Below are positions 17,413 through 26,253 of a DNA stretch of 64,000 nt, piece after piece. The position numbers and the translations under genes were made by a program. How positions within the stretch are numbered: position 1 is the stretch's first letter; the number at the start of each line of letters is the position of its first letter. The notes under the pieces are model-generated. The model saw only the letters and a program-made list of their open reading frames with translations. It searched no databases and was not told the origin of the DNA. Source of the DNA: Nodularia sp. LEGE 06071 (GTDB lineage Bacteria > Cyanobacteriota > Cyanobacteriia > Cyanobacteriales > Nostocaceae); NCBI RefSeq assembly GCF_015207755.1, contig NZ_JADEWH010000001.1, forward strand, positions 372,001 through 436,000. Direction: 5' to 3'.

Positions 17413-18183
17413 ATGCACACTTGGCACTGGCATAATTGGCAAGGACTACCCTATCTTACTTGTAGTCTTCTGAAAGATTGGCATCACGGTTTCTTTACTC
17501 AGCAGTTTTGGCCGCGATCGCCTGAAGATTTGACAAAAGCACTGCACCCTAAAGCATCAGCTTATCGTTTGCAGCAGGTACATGGCAATATAGTTCTCAC
17601 CCCGCAAGAAATTGAGAACAATACAGGGTCAGAAGATTCTGGCTTAGTCTTGGGAGATGGTTTAATCAGCGAACACCCACTACAAGCTATTTGGGTAGCT
17701 AGCGCCGATTGTACACCTGTATTGATTGGGGATGTCAAAACTAGACAAGTAGCGGCACTACACGCCGGTTGGCGGGGGACTGCGGCGAAGATTGTTCCCC
17801 AGGCGATCGCGCGACTGCGAAACCAAGGTAGTCAACTGGATGACTTACGGATTGCAATGGGACCGGCGATCGCCGGTGAAGTGTACCAAGTTTCTCTGGA
17901 AGTAGCGGCGGAAATTGGTGCTAGCATTACACCCCATCAAGAAGTACAGCAGATTATTGATGCTTTGCATGAGTTACCAAATTCACCTTTATTAGCAGAT
18001 CCCAACCCCGGAAAAGTCAGATTGGACGTGCGACGAGTCAATGCTTTACAACTGGAAAGCTTGGGGATTACCGCCGAACAAATAGCGATCGCGCCTTATT
18101 GTACTTACCAAACTCCAGAATATTTCTTTTCCTATCGTCGCGAGCAACAGAAAAAAATTCAATGGTCAGGAATTGTCAGGTAA
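17413..18183 (+). CDS. pgeF: Peptidoglycan editing factor PgeF / YfiH-type laccase-domain protein
   Basis: About 256 residues of the DUF152 (YfiH) family. The metal-site segments are QQVHGN, SADCTPVLIGD and HAGWRGTAAKIVP, with a C-terminal CTYQTPEYFFSYRRE. Family members were described as multicopper polyphenol oxidases and later as PgeF, an enzyme removing misincorporated amino acids from peptidoglycan precursors in E. coli. Which applies in cyanobacteria is not known. The open frame begins at a TTG (17380); ATG 17413 (MHTWHWHNW) is preferred. It is upstream of the 18.3-25.1 kb gene group but separated by 130 bp and not obviously part of it. Confidence 0.88.
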   Translation: MHTWHWHNWQGLPYLTCSLLKDWHHGFFTQQFWPRSPEDLTKALHPKASAYRLQQVHGNIVLTPQEIENNTGSEDSGLVLGDGLISEHPLQAIWVASADCTPVLIGDVKTRQVAALHAGWRGTAAKIVPQAIARLRNQGSQLDDLRIAMGPAIAGEVYQVSLEVAAEIGASITPHQEVQQIIDALHELPNSPLLADPNPGKVRLDVRRVNALQLESLGITAEQIAIAPYCTYQTPEYFFSYRREQQKKIQWSGIVR

Positions 18184-18313
18184 AACAATCATCTGATTAT
18201 TTTGGTTAAAAACAGACATAGGATGATTTTTAAGTTGAAACTGTAACCTCTATTAATAGTTCTCCACTGGCACTAAACTGAAGTGCCAGCAAGTTAAAGA
18301 GTTTGACGGCTAT

Positions 18314-19282
18314 ATGGAAGTCCAGCATTTTCAAGCTAAAGAACCTCCTTGTTTAATAGTTGCGAGCCTGTTAAAAGCTTATTTAGGTTTTTCAGAAATC
18401 AGTTCATGTCTGGTTTTTAATCATCACCAAACCTTAGTAATATCTGGATTTCTAAGTTATGCTCTTCTCTTAAAAAGAACCTTTCAATTAGACGTAGATA
18501 ATTCAATTAATTATATTAACAACATCCAGGAATCAACTAATTTTCATACATATTCAAATAGCGAAATTAACCAAACTCTTTCTCCGCTTCATATATGGAA
18601 AAAAGGACATTGGGTATTTTTAGCATTTAGCCAAGCCTTAATTATCAGTTTAAATCGCTTGGCTGCTGCCATTGCTAATGACCAACTCGCTCAAGCAAAA
18701 CTTGAGTTAGAAACAACTGCTGAACTTATGTACGCATCGGGAGCAGCAATGAAATTAACTGGAAGCTTTACTAGAGAGAAATATGAAAGTGAAATTCGTC
18801 CTACTATGATGACTGGTAATCACCAGTCGTTAGTACATTCAGAGAATTTAAGTGGGTTAATGATGTGGGATCACGATTATCTGATTAATGTCATTTGTAA
18901 GCAGAAAATATTGCCCATCATCAAAACTCTACCTAAGATCCTAGAAGCCGAACACGAAAAAATTGTCCTAGCTTATAAATGCGGAATATCTGATGGACAC
19001 AAGAGTATTTGTGCAGAATTTGGTGGAGGTGAAATAGGTTCTTTGATCGCCGCTTCCCAAAGTAGTGCGGCTATCAAAACTTTGAAAAACTTTGAAAATA
19101 GCAGAGTCAAACTACTCGATCCTACGGGTCGAATCAAGGGGGGGTGTCCGCTAAATCAGACTCTCAGCGCAGAGACTTGTGTTAACTCAGACTCTCAGGG
19201 CAAAGACTTCTCTGCAAAAGATGCCATTTTGGAAGAAAAAAACTCAACATCATCCCCATCTCAAATCCTGAATCTTTTCTAG
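18314..19282 (+). CDS. Unrecognised protein at the head of the Ebony-like cluster
   Basis: A 322-residue protein that I cannot assign to a family. The middle (about residues 90-250) is predicted helical, with several His, Glu and Trp residues in helix contexts (HIWKKGHWVF, LETTAELMYASGAAMK, GNHQSLVHSENLSGLMMWDHDYL). The pattern could suit a metal- or cofactor-binding helical bundle, but this is speculation. The C-terminal 50 residues are low-complexity and contain an imprecise duplication (ETCVNSDSQGKDFSAK region), probably dispensable. It precedes the decarboxylase gene by 86 bp on the same strand, so it may be the first gene of the cluster and act on the amino acid, the amine or the final product. 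There is no signal peptide. Confidence 0.7.
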   Translation: MEVQHFQAKEPPCLIVASLLKAYLGFSEISSCLVFNHHQTLVISGFLSYALLLKRTFQLDVDNSINYINNIQESTNFHTYSNSEINQTLSPLHIWKKGHWVFLAFSQALIISLNRLAAAIANDQLAQAKLELETTAELMYASGAAMKLTGSFTREKYESEIRPTMMTGNHQSLVHSENLSGLMMWDHDYLINVICKQKILPIIKTLPKILEAEHEKIVLAYKCGISDGHKSICAEFGGGEIGSLIAASQSSAAIKTLKNFENSRVKLLDPTGRIKGGCPLNQTLSAETCVNSDSQGKDFSAKDAILEEKNSTSSPSQILNLF

Positions 19283-19368
19283 GGTTTACAACTAACCAAG
19301 CAATCAAATAACTTTGGCACTCAAACCCTGATAACCTCTGTCTCAATTCACCACAGGATGCTCCCCAG

Positions 19369-20727
19369 ATGACATTAGAAAAAGAAAGCTTCGGATTACT
19401 TCAAGAAGCACTAGCAAAACTAGAAGAAGGTTTTCACAGCTTACCAAAGGTCGATCCCTCTCCTCACCTAGAGTCCCTGCGAACAGTGCTATTGGAAGTA
19501 GCAGAGCGGATGCAAGACAATTATCCTTATCCCCATCCCCTCTACGTTGGGCAAATGCTCAAACCGCCCACAGAGATTGCCCGTCTGGCATATATGCTAT
19601 CCCTGTGGATTAATCCCAATAATCATGCCCTGGATGGTGGACGGGCAAGTTCGGCAATGGAGAAAGAAGCCGTGGCAGAAATTGCCAAAATGTTTGGTTG
19701 GGAAACCCATTTAGGACATCTGTGTGGTGGCGGCACAATGGCGAATTTAGAGGGTTTGTGGGTTGCAGGAAATTTACAACCAAATAAAAAAGTTGTCGCC
19801 TCTAGTCAGTCACACTACACCCATTCCAGAATTTGTGGTGTGCTTGGCCTTCCTTTTCAATCGATTTCCTGTGACAGTCGCGCTCGCATGGATATAGCAG
19901 CCCTGAAAAAACTTTTACAAGAAGATGATATTGGCACAGTTGTTGTGACCATCGGAACCACAGCAACGGGTTCTGTCGATCCCCTCCCTGAAATTCTCGA
20001 ACTTCAGGCTGAATATGGATTCCGCATCCATGCAGATAGCGCCTACGGCGGTTACTTTACTTTAGTAAGTCATTTAGATGGGTCAACCAGAGCCGCTTTT
20101 GACTGTCTCAAACAGGTTGATTCCATTGTTATTGATCCGCATAAACATGGACTCCAACCTTACGGCTGTGGCTGCATTCTCTTCAAAGATCCTGCTGTGG
20201 GAAAACTCTATAAACATGATTCACCCTACACTTATTTTAGTTCTGAGGAACTGCATTTAGGTGAAATTAGCCTCGAATGTTCCAGGCCGGGTTCATCTGC
20301 GGTAGCACTCTGGGCAACTCAACGTTTACTGCCTCTAATTCCAGGCGGTCAGTTTGCTGATTCTTTGAGTAAGTCGCGAACAGCAGCACTGACTCTGTTT
20401 GAGAAACTGCAAAATGATTCGCGATTTATAGTGGCTTTCCCACCGGAACTGGACATTGTTATTTGGGCTGTAAAATCTCAGAGTGCGAGTGAATCTTCAC
20501 GACTGGCAAAGGAGATTTTTAAAGTAGCAGGAGAGGAAAATCTCCACCTAGCTTTAGCTAATGTATCGCAACAGCTATTTGTAGAAAGTGGGGAAGGAAT
20601 CAATTGGGATCAAGACTCTATTACCTGTCTGCGGTCTTGTTTAATCAAACCCGAACATCTAGATTGGCTAGAGCGAATTTGGCAAATCCTTGATTCTGTG
20701 ACAAACAAGGTAATTCCAACTTCGTAA
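19369..20727 (+). CDS. PLP-dependent group II amino-acid decarboxylase
   Basis: A 452-residue fold-type-I decarboxylase. The PLP-site elements are in order: HLCGGGTMANLEGLW (phosphate grip), SHYTHS with His149 stacking on the ring, HADSAYGGYF with Asp223 to the pyridine nitrogen, and DPHKHGLQPYGCG with Lys259 as the Schiff-base lysine. Family members decarboxylate Glu, Asp, aromatic amino acids, His or 2,4-diaminobutyrate, and the substrate here cannot be chosen from sequence. In context it most likely supplies the amine that the Ebony-like enzyme couples to beta-alanine. A second beta-alanine route (Asp decarboxylation, PanP-like) is the main alternative, but a PanD gene is already present. 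AGGA lies before the ATG. The MATE gene starts 80 bp downstream. Confidence 0.88.
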   Translation: MTLEKESFGLLQEALAKLEEGFHSLPKVDPSPHLESLRTVLLEVAERMQDNYPYPHPLYVGQMLKPPTEIARLAYMLSLWINPNNHALDGGRASSAMEKEAVAEIAKMFGWETHLGHLCGGGTMANLEGLWVAGNLQPNKKVVASSQSHYTHSRICGVLGLPFQSISCDSRARMDIAALKKLLQEDDIGTVVVTIGTTATGSVDPLPEILELQAEYGFRIHADSAYGGYFTLVSHLDGSTRAAFDCLKQVDSIVIDPHKHGLQPYGCGCILFKDPAVGKLYKHDSPYTYFSSEELHLGEISLECSRPGSSAVALWATQRLLPLIPGGQFADSLSKSRTAALTLFEKLQNDSRFIVAFPPELDIVIWAVKSQSASESSRLAKEIFKVAGEENLHLALANVSQQLFVESGEGINWDQDSITCLRSCLIKPEHLDWLERIWQILDSVTNKVIPTS

Positions 20728-20807
20728 TTTCTCAGACAACGTAATTCATCAAGTCCATTAATTGCAATAAGAGCAAAAGTAACATCACTGTCACGAGGGA
20801 AATAGAA

Positions 20808-22199
20808 TTGCCGTCATTGAACTCCAAAGTATTTTTAGAAGCTCAAGCCTGTTTAAAATTGGCAATTCCTTTAGCCGCCGCCCAGTTATCTGAAAGTGCC
20901 ATCAACTTTACAGATACGGTGATGATGGGTTTACTAGGGAGCCAAACTCTAGCAGCAGGAGCATTGGGATCTACGACCTACATTGCCCTCCTGTGGACGA
21001 GTTCAGGTATGGTTTCGGCGGTGGGTGTCCTCGTGGCGATCGCTTTTGGCGCTGGTAAACTTGAACTTCTCCGTAAAATCGCCTATCAAGGACTTTGGTT
21101 AGCTGTTCCCTTATCGATTCCCATGATGCTGCTGCTGTGGAATATGGCTCCTATTTTGCGGCAATTAGGGCAACAAGAAAGCACTGTCCTCCTGACTCAA
21201 TCTTATCTACGAGCAATTGTCTGGGGCTTTCCAGCCTTGATTGGCTTTTCTGTCCTGAAAAACCTGGTGTCTGCCCTCAACCGTCCCCAACTGATTATGG
21301 TAATTATGGGAACTGGGGTAGTTGTTAATGTCGTTGCCAACTACATCCTCATGTTTGGCAAATTGGGTTTACCCGCCCTTGGTTTAGCGGGGATAGGTTG
21401 GGCAAGTACGTTGACGCTTTGGGGTCAATTCATCGCGGGAATCAGTTTAATCAGCTTAGACAAAGAACTGAGAAAATATCAATTATTTGGTAAGTGGTAT
21501 CGCTTTGATGCTCTCCTATTTAAAGAAATTATTCAAATCGGTTTACCCACAGCTATTCTATTTGCTATAGAAATCAGCCTAAATACCTTTATAGCCTACC
21601 TTATGGGTTATCTAGGTACTGTTCCACTGGCAGCGCATCAAATTGCTATTCAAACCACACAAATCCTCTTAATGGTTCCTCTAGGCATTTCCTACGCCAC
21701 CACTATGCGCGTGGGGCAAAATTTGGGAGAGAACGATCCCAAAGGAGTGAGACGAGCGGGGTTTGTGGGGATGGGATTGGGGGGAATATTTATGAGTTTC
21801 GTAGCTGTGATTTTAGGCGTATTTCCTGACTCTATTGCCGCAATTTATTTAGATCCTCAGAATCCAGAGAACACCGAAGTTATGCAACTCGCTATCACTT
21901 TGTTATATCTAGCCGTCGCTTCCCAACTCTTCGACGGAACGCAAGTCATTGCCGGGGGAGCCTTGCGGGGATTAAAAGATACTCGCGTTCCCCTGCTAAT
22001 TGGTCTGTTAGCCTATTGGCCTATCGGCTTAGGGAGCGGTTATTTGATGGGAATCTATTGGCATTGGGGCAGCGTTGGTTTGTGGTTGGGCTTAGTTCTA
22101 GGACTCTTATCGGCTGCTGTGAGCTTAATCTGGCGTTTTTATAGCCAAACTACGGCTCTGTTGGAATCGAAAGCGATCGCTATTCCAGAGAATTATTAA
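20808..22199 (+). CDS. MATE family efflux transporter
   Basis: A 463-residue inner-membrane antiporter with about 12 hydrophobic segments. The two homologous halves are visible in LAAAQLSESAINFTDTVMMG near the N-terminus and LPTAILFAIEISLNTFIAYLMG near residue 245. MATE proteins export cationic or aromatic small molecules using H+ or Na+ gradients. The start is TTG at 20808 with a good ribosome-binding site (GAGGGA) 6 bp upstream. Its stop is 2 bp before the ATG of the Ebony-like gene, so the two are tightly coupled, which points to export of that enzyme's product or self-protection. A drug-efflux role alone is the alternative. Confidence 0.9.
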   Translation: MPSLNSKVFLEAQACLKLAIPLAAAQLSESAINFTDTVMMGLLGSQTLAAGALGSTTYIALLWTSSGMVSAVGVLVAIAFGAGKLELLRKIAYQGLWLAVPLSIPMMLLLWNMAPILRQLGQQESTVLLTQSYLRAIVWGFPALIGFSVLKNLVSALNRPQLIMVIMGTGVVVNVVANYILMFGKLGLPALGLAGIGWASTLTLWGQFIAGISLISLDKELRKYQLFGKWYRFDALLFKEIIQIGLPTAILFAIEISLNTFIAYLMGYLGTVPLAAHQIAIQTTQILLMVPLGISYATTMRVGQNLGENDPKGVRRAGFVGMGLGGIFMSFVAVILGVFPDSIAAIYLDPQNPENTEVMQLAITLLYLAVASQLFDGTQVIAGGALRGLKDTRVPLLIGLLAYWPIGLGSGYLMGIYWHWGSVGLWLGLVLGLLSAAVSLIWRFYSQTTALLESKAIAIPENY

Positions 22200-22201
22200 A
22201 G

Positions 22202-24655
22202 ATGGACAATCTATCAAACCTGTGCATTCACCAACTCTTCCAAGAACAGACTGCCAAAACACCAGAAAAAATTGCCCTTGTCATTGAGGACAAAAAGCTC
22301 ACCTACTCAGTAGTCAACAAGCAAGCGAACCAGCTGGCCAACGCCCTGCAATCCCTTGGAGTGGGCTTAGAAACCCCAGTAGGCATCTGCTTGCGACGCT
22401 CGCCGGAAGCAGTAGTCGCTATTCTGGGAATCCTAAAAGCAGGTGGTGCTTACGTCCCCATAGATCCAGACTTTCCATTCGCCAGAAAACAGTACATTAT
22501 TGAAGATTCTGGCTGTGGAGTCCTGATCACAGAAACATCTCTTCTGAATACCCTTCACCCCTTTGCGGGAAAAATTCTCCTGATAGACGACGAATCTCGA
22601 TCGCAACAAGAAAGCAGCAACCCAGACGTTGCCGTTACCCCCGATGCCTTAATGTACATTTTGTACACCTCCGGCAGCACTGGCACTCCCAAAGGCGTTT
22701 GTGGCATTCACCTAGCCACTGTTAATCGCTGCATTTGGATGTGGAATCAGTATCCTTTTACCTCTGACGAAGTGTGCTGCCACAAAACCACCCTCAACTT
22801 TGTGGACTCGGTTTGGGAGATTTTTGGGGCATTGCTCAAAGGAGTCAAAGTCGTGATTCTTCCCCACTCCTCCAGCGCTAATCCTCAAGAAATCATTGGC
22901 TTTCTTCAATCCACCAAAGTGACTCGGCTCATCCTCGTGCCATCCTTGCTACAAGTGCTGCTCAACACTCGTTCAGATTTGGGAGCAGCCCTCCCCGCCC
23001 TCAAAATTTGGACAGTCAGCGGAGAGCGACTGACGCGAAATCTGTTACACAAATTCAGAGCCAGCGTGCCTGATGGGATTTTGCTGAATCTCTACGGAAG
23101 TACAGAGGTAGCAGGTGATGTCACCTGGGCAGAGTTGGCGGGGGATATGGGAAACCTAGAACCGGACGTGCCGATTGGTCAACCCATCCTCAATGCCGAG
23201 ATTCATGTCTTGGATGAAAATTGGCAGCCTGTTTCCCCAGGGGAGGTAGGCGAACTGTGGGTGGGAGGTGTCGTGCTAGCACGCGGATACCACAACCAGC
23301 CTGAAGAAACCAAAGCGCGATTCATCCCCAATCCCTTTTCTAGCAACGGTATGCTCTTCAAAACAGGAGACCTAGTCACCAGAGACAATCATGGCTTGCT
23401 GTATTATATCGGTCGGGTTGATAATCAGGTGAAAATTCGGGGATTTCGAGTAGAACTAGAAGAGATTGAAAAAGTCTTGGCGCATTTTCACCCAGAAATC
23501 TCCCATGTCACGGTGATCGTTTCAGAAAACGAAGCGGCACTGGAAACAAAACAGCTAGTAGCGTTTGTTGCTCCTTCTACAGTGAATGTGGATGCAATCA
23601 AACAGTACGCCTTCTCCCATTTGCCTCATTATATGGTACCAGCGAGACTCGTGGCTGTAGATGAACTGCCCCTGACTCCCAACGGAAAAGTAGATCGCCA
23701 AGCCTTATCTGCCATGAGTGGGTGGAGATTGCGAGTCATAGATTCGGAACAGTTGCCTCAAACCGAAACAGAAAAATTATTAGCAGGGATTTGGCAGCAA
23801 ATGTTTTTTGTGTCTGCTATTAGCAGAGACGATAATTTCTTTCATCTGGGTGGAAACTCTTTGTCTGTTGTATCTTTTCTAGAAAAACTCAAGCAGGAAT
23901 TTGGGGTACGCATTCCCCTTTCTAACTTTGTCAATGAGCCGTCCCTCGCATCTTTAGCAAGGCTTTTTGATCAATACAAAGAAATCAAGTTTTTTCCAAT
24001 GGTTGAGGTGCGCTTAAGTGATGTTGAAATCGTTACGTTCGAGGAGCAATATTTAGAACAGACTGTGGCATTAGTCAGCGAATGCTTCACTTTCAGAGAA
24101 CCCTTGGGAGTCGGCTTGGGTCTTCAAAAAGAAGAGTTCAATAGCTTTTCAGAAACAGTTTGCAGAAACTGCCTCTTTGAGAGTTTATCCTTTGTGGCGC
24201 TCCATCGTCTTTCTGGAAATGTGATTGGATTTTGCTTGAGTGAAGATTTTGCTAGTTCTCTGGGGGGGGATTTTGAGATACCTGAGTTCTTGAAGCCAAT
24301 TTTTGCACTATTGGATTCTTTAGATCGAATGTACATCAAAACTTATGGGGAGGTGAAAGTAGGAGAGATTATCCATGTATTTATGACAGGTACATCTTCC
24401 CATGTGGAAGGTGCTGCTATTGCTTTAGCTTTGGAAAAGAAGGTACTGGAAGTAGCCGCCAGTTTGAATTACAAGCGGGCTGTGACAATTTGTACCCATG
24501 CGGTTACGGCGTATATTGCTCAAGAGTTGGAATATCAACGAAGATATGCCGTACAGTACGAGTCTTTTGAGTTTGAGGGTAGGCGCGTTTTTTCTCATGT
24601 TCCTGCTCCTCATCAAGAAGCAGTGCTGTGGGAAAAGGTGCTGACACAATCGTGA
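22202..24655 (+). CDS. Ebony-like beta-alanyl-amine synthetase (A-PCP-GNAT/amine-selecting domain)
   Basis: An 817-residue single-module enzyme. The adenylation domain (about 1-515) has core A3 LYTSGSTGTPKG at 154-165 and NGK with Lys496. Aligning by eye to GrsA gives a specificity code of V201 D202 W205 I244 T271 S273 L297 G305 D306 K496. The Asp has moved from position 235 to 236, the known hallmark of beta-alanine activation (published code VDWVISLADK). The PCP (about 520-590) has LGGNS with Ser553 for phosphopantetheine. Residues about 600-800 are GNAT-like (core near 726-785) in place of a condensation or thioesterase domain. Drosophila Ebony (879 aa) has the same order, and its GNAT-fold domain joins beta-alanine to biogenic amines. 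The predicted product is a beta-alanyl amide. The MATE gene is 2 bp upstream and panD 27 bp downstream. Confidence 0.85.
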   Translation: MDNLSNLCIHQLFQEQTAKTPEKIALVIEDKKLTYSVVNKQANQLANALQSLGVGLETPVGICLRRSPEAVVAILGILKAGGAYVPIDPDFPFARKQYIIEDSGCGVLITETSLLNTLHPFAGKILLIDDESRSQQESSNPDVAVTPDALMYILYTSGSTGTPKGVCGIHLATVNRCIWMWNQYPFTSDEVCCHKTTLNFVDSVWEIFGALLKGVKVVILPHSSSANPQEIIGFLQSTKVTRLILVPSLLQVLLNTRSDLGAALPALKIWTVSGERLTRNLLHKFRASVPDGILLNLYGSTEVAGDVTWAELAGDMGNLEPDVPIGQPILNAEIHVLDENWQPVSPGEVGELWVGGVVLARGYHNQPEETKARFIPNPFSSNGMLFKTGDLVTRDNHGLLYYIGRVDNQVKIRGFRVELEEIEKVLAHFHPEISHVTVIVSENEAALETKQLVAFVAPSTVNVDAIKQYAFSHLPHYMVPARLVAVDELPLTPNGKVDRQALSAMSGWRLRVIDSEQLPQTETEKLLAGIWQQMFFVSAISRDDNFFHLGGNSLSVVSFLEKLKQEFGVRIPLSNFVNEPSLASLARLFDQYKEIKFFPMVEVRLSDVEIVTFEEQYLEQTVALVSECFTFREPLGVGLGLQKEEFNSFSETVCRNCLFESLSFVALHRLSGNVIGFCLSEDFASSLGGDFEIPEFLKPIFALLDSLDRMYIKTYGEVKVGEIIHVFMTGTSSHVEGAAIALALEKKVLEVAASLNYKRAVTICTHAVTAYIAQELEYQRRYAVQYESFEFEGRRVFSHVPAPHQEAVLWEKVLTQS

Positions 24656-24682
24656 TTCCATTAATGTATACAGGAAAAAACA

Positions 24683-25102
24683 ATGGCTAAAATTAGACTG
24701 ATGCACGCTAAGTTACATAAAGTGTGCGTAACGGATGCAAATGTTAATTATGTAGGGAGTGTCACTATTGACACTGAATTGATCGATAAGGTGGGAATTC
24801 TGCCTTTGCAGGAGGTGGAAATTTGGAATGTTAGCAATGGCAACCGCTTGTCAACCTATGTGTTGCCAGGAGAGCCAGGAAGTGGTGTGATTTGTCTCAA
24901 TGGTGCGGCGGCTCATTTGTGCGATCCTGGAGATTTTGTGATTATTGCTGCTTATGAAGAATGCGATCGCGCTGAAGTATTTCGCACTGGACACTCGGCG
25001 CGAGTGCTGATTGCTGATGAACACAATCGCTGTCAACAGTTTTTCTACCAGACTTTAGCTCCCAGCCAAGGCAAACTCCTATTTAACTCCGAGTCCACCT
25101 AA
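24683..25102 (+). CDS. panD: Aspartate 1-decarboxylase (pyruvoyl-dependent PanD)
   Basis: A 139-residue zymogen. It starts MAKIRLMHAKLHKVCVTDA, with the self-cleavage site Gly25-Ser26 (YVGS); Ser26 becomes the pyruvoyl cofactor. GVICLNGAAAHL and the preceding Tyr/Asn positions are conserved, and the length is normal (126-140). It converts L-aspartate to beta-alanine. It normally serves pantothenate synthesis, but here it directly follows an enzyme whose A-domain code reads beta-alanine, with a good AGGAAA site upstream, so it probably supplies that substrate. Whether this is the only panD of the genome or a second copy cannot be seen from the window. Confidence 0.95.
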   Translation: MAKIRLMHAKLHKVCVTDANVNYVGSVTIDTELIDKVGILPLQEVEIWNVSNGNRLSTYVLPGEPGSGVICLNGAAAHLCDPGDFVIIAAYEECDRAEVFRTGHSARVLIADEHNRCQQFFYQTLAPSQGKLLFNSEST

Positions 25103-25333
25103 TGAGCCGCAACAACCAATTCCTGTGATTTTATCGGAAAAAAGCGGATTTTTGGGATCATTTATCAACTTTCTGCTCCCTTGGGAAAAAAACTTGAGGA
25201 TTTACTTAAATGAGAAATAACTATAAAAATTAACCAACTCCTAGAAGCCAAGATCCAAGAAAATGCCTCTTTTTTCATACTCTTTTTTTGGCGCAGGATT
25301 GCTCCACTATAATTGAGCTTTACTAAAAACGTT

Positions 25334-26164
25334 ATGCACTGGTTTTTATCTGGACCGTTGAGTATACAAAGGTTGACGGTTAAGATTGCAGATTTACCTG
25401 TATCTTTAGAAGGTAAGAAATTGGTGCAGATGTCAGACTTTCACTATGATGGTGTGCGACTGTCGGCAGAAATGTTAGAACAGGCGATCGCACTCAGCAA
25501 CCAATTAAAACCAGATTTAGTTTTATTGACTGGCGACTATGTAACCACAACCCCAGAACCCATTCAGGCGCTAGCCTTACGACTCAAACAGCTACAAAGT
25601 CAGGCTGGTATTTATGCCATATTGGGTAACCACGATATCCGTCACAGACAATCAAAAAGCACAATTACCAACGCCCTCACTAACATAGGAATTAACGTCC
25701 TGTGGAATGAAATCGCCTATCCTTTCGGAAAAGAATTACCATTAGTAGGACTAGCAGATCGTTCTTCCAGACAATTCAATCCCACAGCAGTCATGAACCA
25801 ACTAGACCCTGACATACCTCGGATTGTGTTATCTCATAACCCGGATACTGCGGAGTTATTGCAAGCATGGCGAGTAGATTTACAATTATCTGGTCACACA
25901 CACGGCGGCCAAATCGTGATTCCCGGACTAGGGCCGATATTACTTTGCTATCAAAGGATTGTGGAAAGTATACCCAATCAACTGCGGTATCGCTTACCTT
26001 TTGCGCGCAGAAAACACGTTTTTATCCGTCATGGGGAATGGGCGCAAGGTTTACATCGAGTCGGAAACAATCAGCTGTATGTCAATCGTGGTTTGGGAAC
26101 TTATTTCCCAGGACGCTTATTTTGTCCCCCTGAAGTTACAGAAATTATCCTCCAAAGGACATAG
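25334..26164 (+). CDS. Metallophosphoesterase (YaeI-like), first of a tandem pair
   Basis: A 276-residue calcineurin-like phosphoesterase. The metal-site motifs are in order: QMSDFHYDG (DxH), LLTGDYV (GDxx), ILGNHDIR (GNHD), LSHNPD and LSGHTHGGQ (GHTH). This is the set of the YaeI/YkuE group that hydrolyses UDP-2,3-diacylglucosamine or related phospho-lipids. The open frame begins at a TTG (25313), but ATG 25334 (MHWFLSGPL) aligns with the start of the second copy (MHWLFTGRL) and is preferred. A paralogue follows 89 bp downstream. Confidence 0.9.
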   Translation: MHWFLSGPLSIQRLTVKIADLPVSLEGKKLVQMSDFHYDGVRLSAEMLEQAIALSNQLKPDLVLLTGDYVTTTPEPIQALALRLKQLQSQAGIYAILGNHDIRHRQSKSTITNALTNIGINVLWNEIAYPFGKELPLVGLADRSSRQFNPTAVMNQLDPDIPRIVLSHNPDTAELLQAWRVDLQLSGHTHGGQIVIPGLGPILLCYQRIVESIPNQLRYRLPFARRKHVFIRHGEWAQGLHRVGNNQLYVNRGLGTYFPGRLFCPPEVTEIILQRT

Positions 26165-26253
26165 ATTATCCAGAAATTTTTACACTTTATCCAAGATGTA
26201 TTTTGATTTTTGATAAGCTGTAAACGCTGGTATGAGGAGTCTGGTGTTGCACT

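Noticed and set aside
25125-25160. Terminator after panD
   Set aside because: A/T runs around GCGG could pair weakly, but the stem is too poor to call.
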